In this document: piece after piece, positions 46,513-54,250 of the stretch
Layout of the letters: each line of letters begins with the position of its first letter
How positions within the stretch are numbered: the stretch's first letter is position 1
Assembly (NCBI GenBank): GCA_038212445.1
Contig: JBBQUM010000002.1
Location: 186,001-250,000, forward strand
Length of the DNA: 64,000 bases
Direction: 5' to 3'
Source: TMP-7 sp038212445
Lineage (GTDB): Bacteria; Acidobacteriota; Terriglobia; Bryobacterales; Bryobacteraceae
Made by a program: the position numbers and the translations under genes
The notes under the pieces: generated by a model
Databases searched by the model: none
The model's input: only the letters and a program-made list of their open reading frames with translations
What the model was told of the DNA's origin: nothing

Positions 46513-48300
46513 ATGCATCGTTGTCTCTCTTTTCTTCTTATTGCGGTAGCGGCATTCGGCCAGCAGGCCAGGACTCCGACTGCGGTAGGTACGGCTACGG
46601 CGGCGGTATCGCCCAATTCCCCTTCGGTACAGCACTGGCTGAGCACGATGAGCCAGCGCGACCGGATCGCTCAGCTGATTTCGATGGCGTGTGTCGGTGA
46701 AATGCCGGCGACGCGGTCGCGCGACTTCCAGAAGTTCCGACACTGGGTGGTGGACCTGCATATCGGCGGCATGATCGTGAACAATCGGGTGGTGGGCGGA
46801 CAGGTGCGCAACGCCGAGCCGTATGCGGTGGCGACGTTCTTGAACCGCATGCAGCGATTGTCGCGGATTCCGCTAATCATCCAGGGAGATTTTGAGCGGG
46901 GGCCGTCGATGAGGGTGTCGGGCACGCCGAAATTCCCTTACAACATGGCTTATGGAGCCTCGGGCGATATCGAAGCGTCGCGCTACGAGGGTGCGGAAAC
47001 GGCGCGTGAGGCGCGGGCGTTGGGGTTCCATTGGATCTTTGCGCCGGATGCCGACGTCAACAATAACCCCGATAATCCGATCATCAACATTCGCTCCTAC
47101 GGCGAGGATCCGCAGGTGGTGGCGGCGCACGTTAGTGCCTATATCGAAGGTGCGCATTCAGATCCAAAGAATCGCGTGCTGGTTACCGCGAAGCACTTCC
47201 CGGGGCATGGCGATACGGATGTCGACAGTCATCTCGGGCTGGGGAGGGTGACGGCGTCGCGCGAACGGATGGACGCCGTGGAACTGGTTCCGTTCAAGGC
47301 GGCGATTGAGCACGGGGTGGATTCGATCATGACGGCGCACCTGGCGGTCCCGTCGATTGAGCCGGAGGAGATTCCAGCGACGGTGTCGCCCAAGGTGATC
47401 ACCGGGCTACTGCGGGAGGAACTCGGGTTCAAGGGGATCATCGTCACCGATGCGATGGACATGCAAGGCCTGACTAAATTGTTTGGACCAGGCGAGGCGA
47501 GCGTGCGGGCACTCGAGGCCGGCGTCGACGTACTGTTGATGCCGACGGATCCGGACGTGGCGATTACGGCCGTGGTGAACGCAATCAAGGAAGGCCGGCT
47601 GACGCGGAAGCGCATCGACCAGAGCGTCGCCAAGATTCTGGCGGCGAAGCTGCACCTGGGGCTGCTGCGCCAGCGGTTTGTCAATACAGAGAACATCGCC
47701 GACTCGATCGACAATCCGGACGCGGACGAGAGGGCACAGTCGGTAGCCAATCACGCGGTAACGCTTTTGAGCAATCAAGGTGACGCGGTGCCGTTGAAGG
47801 ATCCTGATCATTCGTGCGTGGTGGTGCTGACCGAGAATCGCTATTCGCAGCAAGGGCGGCAGTTTGTGCTCGAGCTGAAGCAGCGGTCGCCGCAAGCGCT
47901 GCAGGTGCGGGTGCTCGATCCGACGACGCCGGCAGCGGAACTCGCGGATACCGTAACGATGGCGTCGGGCTGCAAGGTGGTGGTGGTAGCCGCCTTTGTG
48001 ACGGTGAATGCGTATCGCGGCAATGTTGCGCTGCCGGGCGAGTTTCCGAACCTGGTGCGCTCGCTCATTGATACGCGGGTGGCGCTGACGCTGTTGTCGT
48101 TTGGCAATCCGTACCTGGTCCGCAGTTTTCCGAACGTGGGCAGCTATATGGCTACCCTGAGCACCACCAGCAGTTCTGAGATCGCGGCGGCCAAAGCGCT
48201 GCTGGGCGAGATCCCAATTAAAGGCCGCCTGCCGGTGAGCGTACCGGGATATTTCAAAGTTGGCGACGGCATCCAGAAGGAGGTAGCGAACCATGATTGA
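46513..48300 (+). CDS. Exported glycoside hydrolase family 3 (NagZ-like)
   Basis: 595 residues with a signal peptide (CLSFLLIAVAAFGQQ). GH3 barrel with KHFPGHGDTDVDSH (227-240), whose His and Asp are the NagZ-type acid/base pair, and VTDAMDMQGL with the nucleophile Asp313. The extra C-terminal domain (about 430-595) is beyond the short cytoplasmic NagZ. Likely removes beta-N-acetylhexosamine from peptidoglycan or chitin fragments in the periplasm. Overlaps the next gene by 8 bp. Confidence 0.9.
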   Translation: MHRCLSFLLIAVAAFGQQARTPTAVGTATAAVSPNSPSVQHWLSTMSQRDRIAQLISMACVGEMPATRSRDFQKFRHWVVDLHIGGMIVNNRVVGGQVRNAEPYAVATFLNRMQRLSRIPLIIQGDFERGPSMRVSGTPKFPYNMAYGASGDIEASRYEGAETAREARALGFHWIFAPDADVNNNPDNPIINIRSYGEDPQVVAAHVSAYIEGAHSDPKNRVLVTAKHFPGHGDTDVDSHLGLGRVTASRERMDAVELVPFKAAIEHGVDSIMTAHLAVPSIEPEEIPATVSPKVITGLLREELGFKGIIVTDAMDMQGLTKLFGPGEASVRALEAGVDVLLMPTDPDVAITAVVNAIKEGRLTRKRIDQSVAKILAAKLHLGLLRQRFVNTENIADSIDNPDADERAQSVANHAVTLLSNQGDAVPLKDPDHSCVVVLTENRYSQQGRQFVLELKQRSPQALQVRVLDPTTPAAELADTVTMASGCKVVVVAAFVTVNAYRGNVALPGEFPNLVRSLIDTRVALTLLSFGNPYLVRSFPNVGSYMATLSTTSSSEIAAAKALLGEIPIKGRLPVSVPGYFKVGDGIQKEVANHD

Positions 48301-48988
48301 AATCACATGGCTAGGACACGGCACGGTGCAGATGCGGTTGGCGACAGGCGAAGTTTACCTGTTTGACCCGTGGACCGACGGCAATCCCAGCTATCCGAAG
48401 TCGCACAAATTCGAGCGCATTGACGGGATGATCATCTCCCATGGCCACTTTGACCATATACACGACGCGGTTCCGCTGGCGACTCAGTTTTCGCCCAAGG
48501 TGGTGGCGATTTACGAGACGGCGCACTGGCTGGAGTCAAAGGGCGTAAAGAATACGTCGGGGATGAACAAGGGCGGATCGCAGATGTGCGGACCGGTGAA
48601 GTTCACCATGACGCACGCGATCCACAGTTGCGGCATTCTGGACGAAGGCAAGATCATTTATGGCGGTGAGGCCGCGGGTTACGTGCTCACGCTGCCGGAC
48701 GACAGGGTGATTTACTTTGCGGGCGACACCAACGTGTTTTCGGACATGGCGCTGATCCACCAGCTTTACCATCCGACACTGGCGTTTTTGCCCATCGGCG
48801 ATCTGTTTACGATGAGTCCGCACGAGGCTGCGCTGGCGTGCCGGTTGTTGAAGGCGGAGCGAGTGATCCCGTTACATTTCGGCACATTTCCAGCGTTGAC
48901 AGGGCGGCCCGAGCAGCTCGAGAAGGCGATTGAGGATCTGGATACGAAAGTCTGGGCACTGACGCCGGGCGCACCTGTCCAGTGGTGA
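48293..48988 (+). CDS. Metal-dependent hydrolase, UPF0173 family
   Basis: 231 residues, beta-lactamase fold. The binuclear site motif is ISHGHFDHIHD (His50, His52, Asp54, His55); later ligands are in THAIHSCG, YFAGDTNVF and PLHFGTFP. Starts inside the end of the GH3 gene, so co-translated. UPF0173 enzymes are often annotated as L-ascorbate-6-phosphate lactonase-like, with no proven role here. Cytoplasmic. Confidence 0.9.
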   Translation: MIEITWLGHGTVQMRLATGEVYLFDPWTDGNPSYPKSHKFERIDGMIISHGHFDHIHDAVPLATQFSPKVVAIYETAHWLESKGVKNTSGMNKGGSQMCGPVKFTMTHAIHSCGILDEGKIIYGGEAAGYVLTLPDDRVIYFAGDTNVFSDMALIHQLYHPTLAFLPIGDLFTMSPHEAALACRLLKAERVIPLHFGTFPALTGRPEQLEKAIEDLDTKVWALTPGAPVQW

Positions 48989-49012
48989 GTGTGCTCCAAT
49001 AGTTTTCGAAGA

Positions 49013-49960
49013 ATGTCACATTTCGACCGCTTCATCAAGCTCACTCTTGTTGTGACTGGCTTGATCTGCGCTGCTCAGGCGCAGGTAAATCTCTCGATTA
49101 CGGCTACCGAGTCCGGCTCTTTTAGCAACACGAACTGCAGTCAGTACAGTCCACAGTTCAACAATCCAACGGTTTTTCCAGACATCGCAGTGGCTGCGTG
49201 CGTCAATACGATCACGCTATGGGTGACCAATAAAGGGACTGCGCCGACGGCGGGACTGGGCGGTGCGCCGGTGGTGGTGAATGAGAATCTCGTCCCCGCT
49301 TCACCGAAGAAGGCCACGGTGCTGGCCACCAATGGATATTGCCCGTTTCCTGGCGGATGCACGAGTTTGGGAAGTACGGCGCCGGATGGATGGAATTGCG
49401 TGGTGGGTCAAGGCACGGTGAGTTGCAGCCGTACGGATGTGCTGGTGCCGGGGCAGAGCTATCCGCCCATCGTGATCCGGGCGTTGGTGGAAGATTTCAA
49501 CTCAGGCATTCACAGTTTGAATAGCGTGACGTCTGTGGCCGGCGGAGTGGGAGGGCTTTCGGGACTCACGGAAACGGATCAGTCAGACAATTTCGCATTT
49601 GAGACAGGGGTCAACTTTCCGCCGACGTTCCCGTGGCAGAAGGCATTAGTGACGGTTCACAGCGTTCCCGAGGGACTGTTGGTGATGGTGGACGGAACGC
49701 TGGTGCGGACGCCCCGGGCCTATCTCTGGAACGTCGGCGATTTTCATTCGATTGAGGGTGACTACAACGGTGTGCCCTTCCCGGGCAACGCGCCCTGGGT
49801 CCTCAGCAGTTTCTCGACCGGCGGCATTGTGACGTCGATCAAGACGAACACGGTGTTCAGCACTTTTCCGTCGAACGTGGTGCCGGGCAAGGTTTTCTAC
49901 GAGCAGGTAACGGCGGTGTTCACCAAGCCTCCGGTGATCATCATTCCGCTAGGGCACTAG
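49013..49960 (+). CDS. Secreted protein of unknown function
   Basis: 315 residues from the ATG at 49013 (signal peptide LTLVVTGLICAAQAQ). Beta-rich, with six cysteines between residues 40 and 145 (TNCSQYSP, VAACVNT, GYCPFPGGCTS, GWNCVVGQGTVSCS) likely forming disulfides. It resembles bacterial Ig-like or DUF11-type adhesion segments (ITLWVTNKGTAPT, VLVPGQSYPPIVIRA, NFAFETGVNFPP). A short PEGA-like segment, VTVHSVPEGLLVMVDGTLV, follows (about 220). Surface or matrix role likely. The TAG stop is part of a 13-bp sequence repeated on the other side of the next element. Confidence 0.75.
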   Translation: MSHFDRFIKLTLVVTGLICAAQAQVNLSITATESGSFSNTNCSQYSPQFNNPTVFPDIAVAACVNTITLWVTNKGTAPTAGLGGAPVVVNENLVPASPKKATVLATNGYCPFPGGCTSLGSTAPDGWNCVVGQGTVSCSRTDVLVPGQSYPPIVIRALVEDFNSGIHSLNSVTSVAGGVGGLSGLTETDQSDNFAFETGVNFPPTFPWQKALVTVHSVPEGLLVMVDGTLVRTPRAYLWNVGDFHSIEGDYNGVPFPGNAPWVLSSFSTGGIVTSIKTNTVFSTFPSNVVPGKVFYEQVTAVFTKPPVIIIPLGH

Positions 49961-50098
49961 CAGCCTGTGGCGGGAGTGGTGCAGGCTGGAAAAGCAGGAC
50001 AGACAGCCCTTTTCGCCCTTTGCAAATCGCTTGGTTCCAGGAGGGTTACAACTGGCTAAAACGGAGTAAGTCCCTGGCTTTTCCGAATCGAGCTTTTT
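49961..50098. repeat. Dispersed repeat element, copy 2 (MITE-like)
   Basis: Matches 19645-19797. Inverted pair GGAAAAGCAGG (49988-49998) and CCTGGCTTTTCC (50073-50084). It is bordered by the identical 13-mer GCTAGGGCACTAG at 49948-49960 and 50099-50111, which could be a target-site duplication. The left 13-mer holds the stop codon of the upstream gene and the right one that of the convergent gene. Confidence 0.82.
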
Positions 50099-50107
50099 GC
50101 TAGGGCA

Positions 50108-51034
50108 CTAGGCGAGACCGGCGTCGCGCAGCAGTCCGCGGCAGGTTTCGACGTCGCGACGCATCAGGGCGAGCAAGCGATCCTTGGGGATTGTGAAGCT
50201 CGTCTTGCCGTCGTTGGCGCCGCCCAAGTCCGGGTACTCCATGTGGAGTTGGATGGGGCCCGTGAAGCCTTTGATCATGGGCAGGAATTTCTTGAAGTTG
50301 ACCATTCCCAACCCCAGCGCGCACCATCCGGGGACCCATTCGCCTTTGGCGTTTTGGATCCACTTGAAGTCCTTGAGGGCGATGCCGCGAGTATAAGGGC
50401 CGAGGAGGCGTGCGGAGTGGATCCATCCGCCGTAGCCGCCCTCAACCGTTGCGTGGCCGATGTCGTAGTTCACCGCGACGGCGTTGGTGTCGAGATCCTT
50501 GAGGATCAGGTAGATGTCCCAGAACGACGCGCCTACCTGGTCGACGCCTGAATGGGTGTGGTACATGGCGCAGACGCCGTATTGCTTGTTCATGGCGGCC
50601 AAGTCGCGTGCCCGCGCCTTGAATTCCTCGAGTTGTTGAGGAATCGGCGCATGTGGGCCGTACTTGAAGCCGCCCCAGCGGTAGCGCGTGATGCCTTGCG
50701 ATTTCAGGGCTTTCAGGACTCGTTCGGCGTTTGGCGTCTTCACGTCCACGATATCCGACGTCACCATCGGCATCTCGAGTCCCGCGCCGCGCACCGTCTC
50801 GAGGGCTTTCGGCAAATCATCTTCCACCCTCTCAGGCAGCACGTGCCCGCCGGGCCGCAGCGTAAGATCGATGCCGTCATAGCCGAAGCCTTTGCAGAGG
50901 TCAGCCATTTCCTTCACCGTCGTCCACTGAAAGTGCTTTGAGAACGCGCACAACGGCGTCTTGTTCCCGGCCACGGCCGCTCCTGCCGGAACAGCGGCGG
51001 CCAGTGCTGCCAGGCATTCACGTCGAGTCAACAT
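50108..51034 (-). CDS. Sugar phosphate isomerase/epimerase-like TIM barrel, exported
   Basis: 308 residues. TRRECLAALAAAVPAG suggests a Tat-type leader. The xylose-isomerase-like barrel shows GFGYDGIDLTL, VCAMYHTHSGVDQ, AVNYDIGHATVEGG and LHMEYPDLGG, with His, Glu and Asp positions that bind a metal. Substrate unknown. It follows the Gfo/Idh/MocA gene by 4 bp, a common pairing in acidobacterial and planctomycete sugar catabolism. Confidence 0.85.
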   Translation of the reverse strand: MLTRRECLAALAAAVPAGAAVAGNKTPLCAFSKHFQWTTVKEMADLCKGFGYDGIDLTLRPGGHVLPERVEDDLPKALETVRGAGLEMPMVTSDIVDVKTPNAERVLKALKSQGITRYRWGGFKYGPHAPIPQQLEEFKARARDLAAMNKQYGVCAMYHTHSGVDQVGASFWDIYLILKDLDTNAVAVNYDIGHATVEGGYGGWIHSARLLGPYTRGIALKDFKWIQNAKGEWVPGWCALGLGMVNFKKFLPMIKGFTGPIQLHMEYPDLGGANDGKTSFTIPKDRLLALMRRDVETCRGLLRDAGLA

Positions 51035-51038
51035 CGGG

Positions 51039-52226
51039 TTACACCTCTACCTTGTTGGATCCAGGATTCCACTTCATGCGACGGCCCTGCTTGAGGGACA
51101 GGTTGGCCAACTGCACGACGAGCGCGGCTGGAAAGCCTTTGGACATGGGAGCGGTGGGAGTGTTGCGCGTACGGACGCAGTCGAGAAAATTCTGGACATG
51201 CAGATCGGTGGCGAAGCCGAAGCCTTTAGCGGATCGCTTCTCGATCACTGGCGTGTCCTCGGCGCCTTGCGGATAGACACGGCAGTCGTCGCGACCGATG
51301 TCCATACGCGCGGCATCACCGTCGAGATGATTCATTTGATCGTTGCGGCTCTTGTACCGCATGGCGGCGTAGTTGATGCTGAACACGGCGATGAAGTCCT
51401 CAGGGTACTCGGCGGTGACGACGACGGACTCCGGAGTGTCGAAGCCAGGTCGATGCGGCTTGCCGGCGGCGGCGGTGACCGCCAGCGGATAACTGGCGTT
51501 CATGAGCAGATGGATTCCGTCGTAGACATGCGCGCCCTGGTCGGCGACGATGCCGCCGGCGTAGTCGGCGTACTGACGCCAGTTGCGGAAGATGTCGGCG
51601 TCAAAAGCGCGTTTCGGCGCGGGGCCGAGCCACTGCTCCCAGTCGAGGACTCCATCCAGTTTTGCGGCACGCGTCCCACCGAGATAGTTGTTGAGCCACC
51701 ACGACCGGACCATGCGCACGGTGCCGAGTTTACCCGCGGCGACAATCTCGCGGCCTTCGAGATACAGGTCATAACTGCGGCGCTGCATGCCCACCTGGAC
51801 GATCTGGCGCGACTTCTTTTCCGCCTCCACCAGCGCGACGCCTTCGGCGGGAGTGTGGCAAAGCGGTTTTTCGACGTACACGTCCTTGCCAGCGGCAAGC
51901 GCATCGAGCACCATGCGCGCGTGCCAGTGTTCCGGAGTGGCGATCAGGACGGCGTGCACGTTCTTGTCAGCGAGAAGTTTTTGATAATTGCGATATGCGG
52001 TGGCGCCCTTGGCGCTCGACAGAGCCTTCTCGAGATTCGGCTCATAGACGTCGCAGATGGCGGTGACTTGAACCGCGGAGTCCTTCTGAAACACCGCCAT
52101 CACGAACGTCCCGCGACTGCCGGCGCCGATGACTCCAAGGTTGATGCGATCAGCCGGCATAGCGTTTGCGGCCAGCATGCCGCCTCCGGCCAGAATGAAA
52201 TGACGCCTGGGTAACACCGCCGTCAC
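51039..52226 (-). CDS. Gfo/Idh/MocA family oxidoreductase with Tat-like leader
   Basis: 395 residues. Leader PRRHFILAGGGMLAANAMP fits Tat export with bound NAD(P). Rossmann start INLGVIGAGSRG, then ATPEHWHARMVLDALAAG and the hallmark EKP (DVYVEKPLCHT). The C-terminal half is the beta-sheet substrate domain with QGAHVYDGIHLLM. Oxidises or reduces a sugar or inositol. Four bp upstream of the isomerase; the small gene at 52231 lies 4 bp before it, so three genes likely form one operon. Confidence 0.9.
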   Translation of the reverse strand: MTAVLPRRHFILAGGGMLAANAMPADRINLGVIGAGSRGTFVMAVFQKDSAVQVTAICDVYEPNLEKALSSAKGATAYRNYQKLLADKNVHAVLIATPEHWHARMVLDALAAGKDVYVEKPLCHTPAEGVALVEAEKKSRQIVQVGMQRRSYDLYLEGREIVAAGKLGTVRMVRSWWLNNYLGGTRAAKLDGVLDWEQWLGPAPKRAFDADIFRNWRQYADYAGGIVADQGAHVYDGIHLLMNASYPLAVTAAAGKPHRPGFDTPESVVVTAEYPEDFIAVFSINYAAMRYKSRNDQMNHLDGDAARMDIGRDDCRVYPQGAEDTPVIEKRSAKGFGFATDLHVQNFLDCVRTRNTPTAPMSKGFPAALVVQLANLSLKQGRRMKWNPGSNKVEV

Positions 52227-52230
52227 TGTA

Positions 52231-52491
52231 TCAGCCAGCGCGCTTGCGCTTCAACTCTTCCATGACGCTCGCTACCAGTTCCTTGGCGTTTTCGACGCTA
52301 TGGGCGATCATCTGGATGTCCATTGCGGGCTTGCCCAATTGACGCGCGCTCTGGCAATAGACGCCGTGCTGGCCCACCAGAACGAGTGCGTCGGTGAGAA
52401 GGTCGAGGGTGACCGCCAGGCGTCCGCGTTCGACGCCCATCTGGAACTCGTGGCGTTCGAGTTCTTCGCGGTGTTCCTGGTAGACAGACAT
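52231..52491 (-). CDS. Small helical protein of unknown function
   Basis: 86 residues from the ATG at 52491. Mostly predicted helix with many charged residues (YQEHREELERHEFQMGVERG, ENAKELVASVMEELKRKRAG). No motif, signal peptide or membrane segment. It ends 4 bp before the Gfo/Idh start and is likely co-transcribed. Unknown. Confidence 0.65.
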   Translation of the reverse strand: MSVYQEHREELERHEFQMGVERGRLAVTLDLLTDALVLVGQHGVYCQSARQLGKPAMDIQMIAHSVENAKELVASVMEELKRKRAG

Positions 52492-52636
52492 GCATCCAGG
52501 ATCGCGCAACTTGACGCAGGGCGGGAAAACCAGCTTACTCAGGATTGCGAGGTGGGGCTAATGCCCCAGAGCGTCGAACCTCGTGTAAGAAAACACTACA
52601 CTTATCCCGCGGCCCGTCGCCTGCACAAACAAAGGC

Positions 52637-52837
52637 ATGTCTGCTACGTACTATCCGATCGTCGACAGCGACACCTGCATTGGCGATAAAGAATGCTTTG
52701 AAGTTTGCCCCAAGTCAGTTTTTGACTGGAACGAGGATGATGCCAAGCCGGTGGTGGCTCGCCCGGACGATTGCATTGATGCCTGCGTGGAATGCGCGAA
52801 GGCCTGTCCGGTAGAAGCGATTACTTTCCCGGGCTAA
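52637..52837 (+). CDS. Small two-cluster ferredoxin with an Asp-substituted motif
   Basis: 66-residue ferredoxin. Motif 1 is C14-x2-D17-x2-C20-x3-C24-P: Asp replaces the second Cys, as in Pyrococcus-type ferredoxins where the cluster converts between 3Fe and 4Fe forms. Motif 2 is C46-x3-C50-x2-C53-x3-C57-P, one residue longer between the first two cysteines than usual. No signal peptide. It stands alone, converging on the pyrophosphatase gene and overlapping it by 17 bp. Partner enzyme unknown. Confidence 0.88.
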   Translation: MSATYYPIVDSDTCIGDKECFEVCPKSVFDWNEDDAKPVVARPDDCIDACVECAKACPVEAITFPG

Positions 52838-53372
52838 CGCCGGTCCCGGCCTCTTTACGATCGAGATAGGCGCGCCGGCTGTCCACGATGACTTTGCGTG
52901 CGTCGTGCGGACCGCCCCACCCTTCCATCCGGGTGACGCGCCCTTCCAACTCTTTATAGATCGTGAAGAAGTGTTCGAGTTCGCGGCGGACATGCGGGAA
53001 GATCTGGTCCATGGTGTGGACCTGGTTGTACCGCGGATCGTCTTTGGGTACAGCGATCACTTTTTGATCGCGCTCGGACTGATCCACCATATTCAGGATG
53101 CCGACGGGGCGCACCTCGATGAGGCAGCCGGCGAAGCTGGGTTCCTGCACAAGCACGAGCACATCCAGGGGATCGCCGTCTTCCGATAGCGTGCCTGGGA
53201 TGAACCCGTAGTCGCCGGGGTAGTGCATCGGCGAATAAAGAGCACGGTCGAGCCGGAAGACGCCGAGCTCACCGTCGTATTCATACTTGTTGCCGGAGTT
53301 TTTCGGAATCTCGACAATCATCCGCACCAGCTCCGGGCTCTCGGGTCCCGGATCCATGTCATAAAGCGTCAC
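52821..53372 (-). CDS. ppa: Inorganic pyrophosphatase (family I)
   Basis: Hydrolyses pyrophosphate released by biosynthesis; soluble hexamer in most bacteria. 183 residues. NKYEYDGELGVFRLDRALYS, HYPGDYGFIPGTL and the signature DGDPLDVLVL with the Mg-binding Asp residues are intact, as are DPRYNQV and HFFTIYKELEG. Secure. Confidence 0.96.
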   Translation of the reverse strand: MTLYDMDPGPESPELVRMIVEIPKNSGNKYEYDGELGVFRLDRALYSPMHYPGDYGFIPGTLSEDGDPLDVLVLVQEPSFAGCLIEVRPVGILNMVDQSERDQKVIAVPKDDPRYNQVHTMDQIFPHVRRELEHFFTIYKELEGRVTRMEGWGGPHDARKVIVDSRRAYLDRKEAGTGVSPGK

Positions 53373-53393
53373 GTTATTCAGGTTAGCTGGAAT

Positions 53394-54230
53394 CTAGTCT
53401 TCGACGGTAATAGCCGGGCCGGAGGCAGCATTCACTTCCGCGGTACGAGCGACGAGCGCCTGCGCCATTTCGGCGAAGATCTTGGACTGCGGGTCGGTAG
53501 TGGCGCGCGCGGCCACGGGCTTGCCGGTGTCGCCGCCCATGCGGACCTCAGGGTGGAGCGGCAATTCAGCGAGGAAGTGGATGTTCATCTTTTCCGCGGT
53601 CCTGCGTCCGCCGCCGTGGCTGAACACATCGATGCGTTCGCTGCAGTGGGGACAGACCAGGAAGCTCATGTTCTCGATCATGCCGATAATCGGAACGCGG
53701 ACCTGCTCAAACATGTTGACGGCTTTGCGTGCGTCGTCGAGCGACACATCCGAAGGCGTAGTGACGACGATGGCGCCGGTGATGGGGGCGCTCTGGATCA
53801 GCGACAACTGAACGTCGCCGGTACCGGGCGGCAGGTCGATGAGCAGATAGTCGAGTTCGCCCCAGTCCACATTGCGCAGAAACTGCTGGACGACACTATG
53901 GAGCATGGGTCCGCGCCACACCAGCGGCTTATCGCCAGGACTCAGCAAGCCCATCGACATGACGGTTACGCCGTAACTGTGGAGCGGTTGGATGCGCTCA
54001 TTAATGGCGTGAGGCGGGTCACTCAGTCCCATCATGAGCGGGACGTTGGGACCATAGACATCAGCGTCCATCAAGCCGACTCTCAGACCCTGGGCGGCCA
54101 GCGCGATGGCGAGGTTAACAGAAACGGTGGTTTTGCCAACGCCGCCTTTCCCGGAACCGACTGCAATCAAATTCTTCACGCCGGGAATCGGCATTTTGGG
54201 CGGCATCTGGCCGCCTGGATTTGGACCCAT
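53394..54230 (-). CDS. mrp: Mrp/ApbC-type Fe-S cluster carrier ATPase
   Basis: 278 residues from the ATG at 54230. Deviant Walker A GSGKGGVGKTT (25-35), LLIDLPPGTGD and the cluster-binding CPHC (in SFLVCPHCSERID) are visible. It lacks the N-terminal DUF59 domain that longer Mrp proteins have. Transfers 4Fe-4S clusters to apoproteins. It lies 21 bp upstream of the pyrophosphatase on the same strand, and near the ferredoxin gene. Secure as a family member. Confidence 0.94.
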   Translation of the reverse strand: MGPNPGGQMPPKMPIPGVKNLIAVGSGKGGVGKTTVSVNLAIALAAQGLRVGLMDADVYGPNVPLMMGLSDPPHAINERIQPLHSYGVTVMSMGLLSPGDKPLVWRGPMLHSVVQQFLRNVDWGELDYLLIDLPPGTGDVQLSLIQSAPITGAIVVTTPSDVSLDDARKAVNMFEQVRVPIIGMIENMSFLVCPHCSERIDVFSHGGGRRTAEKMNIHFLAELPLHPEVRMGGDTGKPVAARATTDPQSKIFAEMAQALVARTAEVNAASGPAITVED

Positions 54231-54250
54231 GATTCGATCGTAACAGTTCG

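Noticed and set aside
50961..52214. 417-residue open frame on the plus strand
   Set aside because: Antisense to the Gfo/Idh gene; shadow composition.
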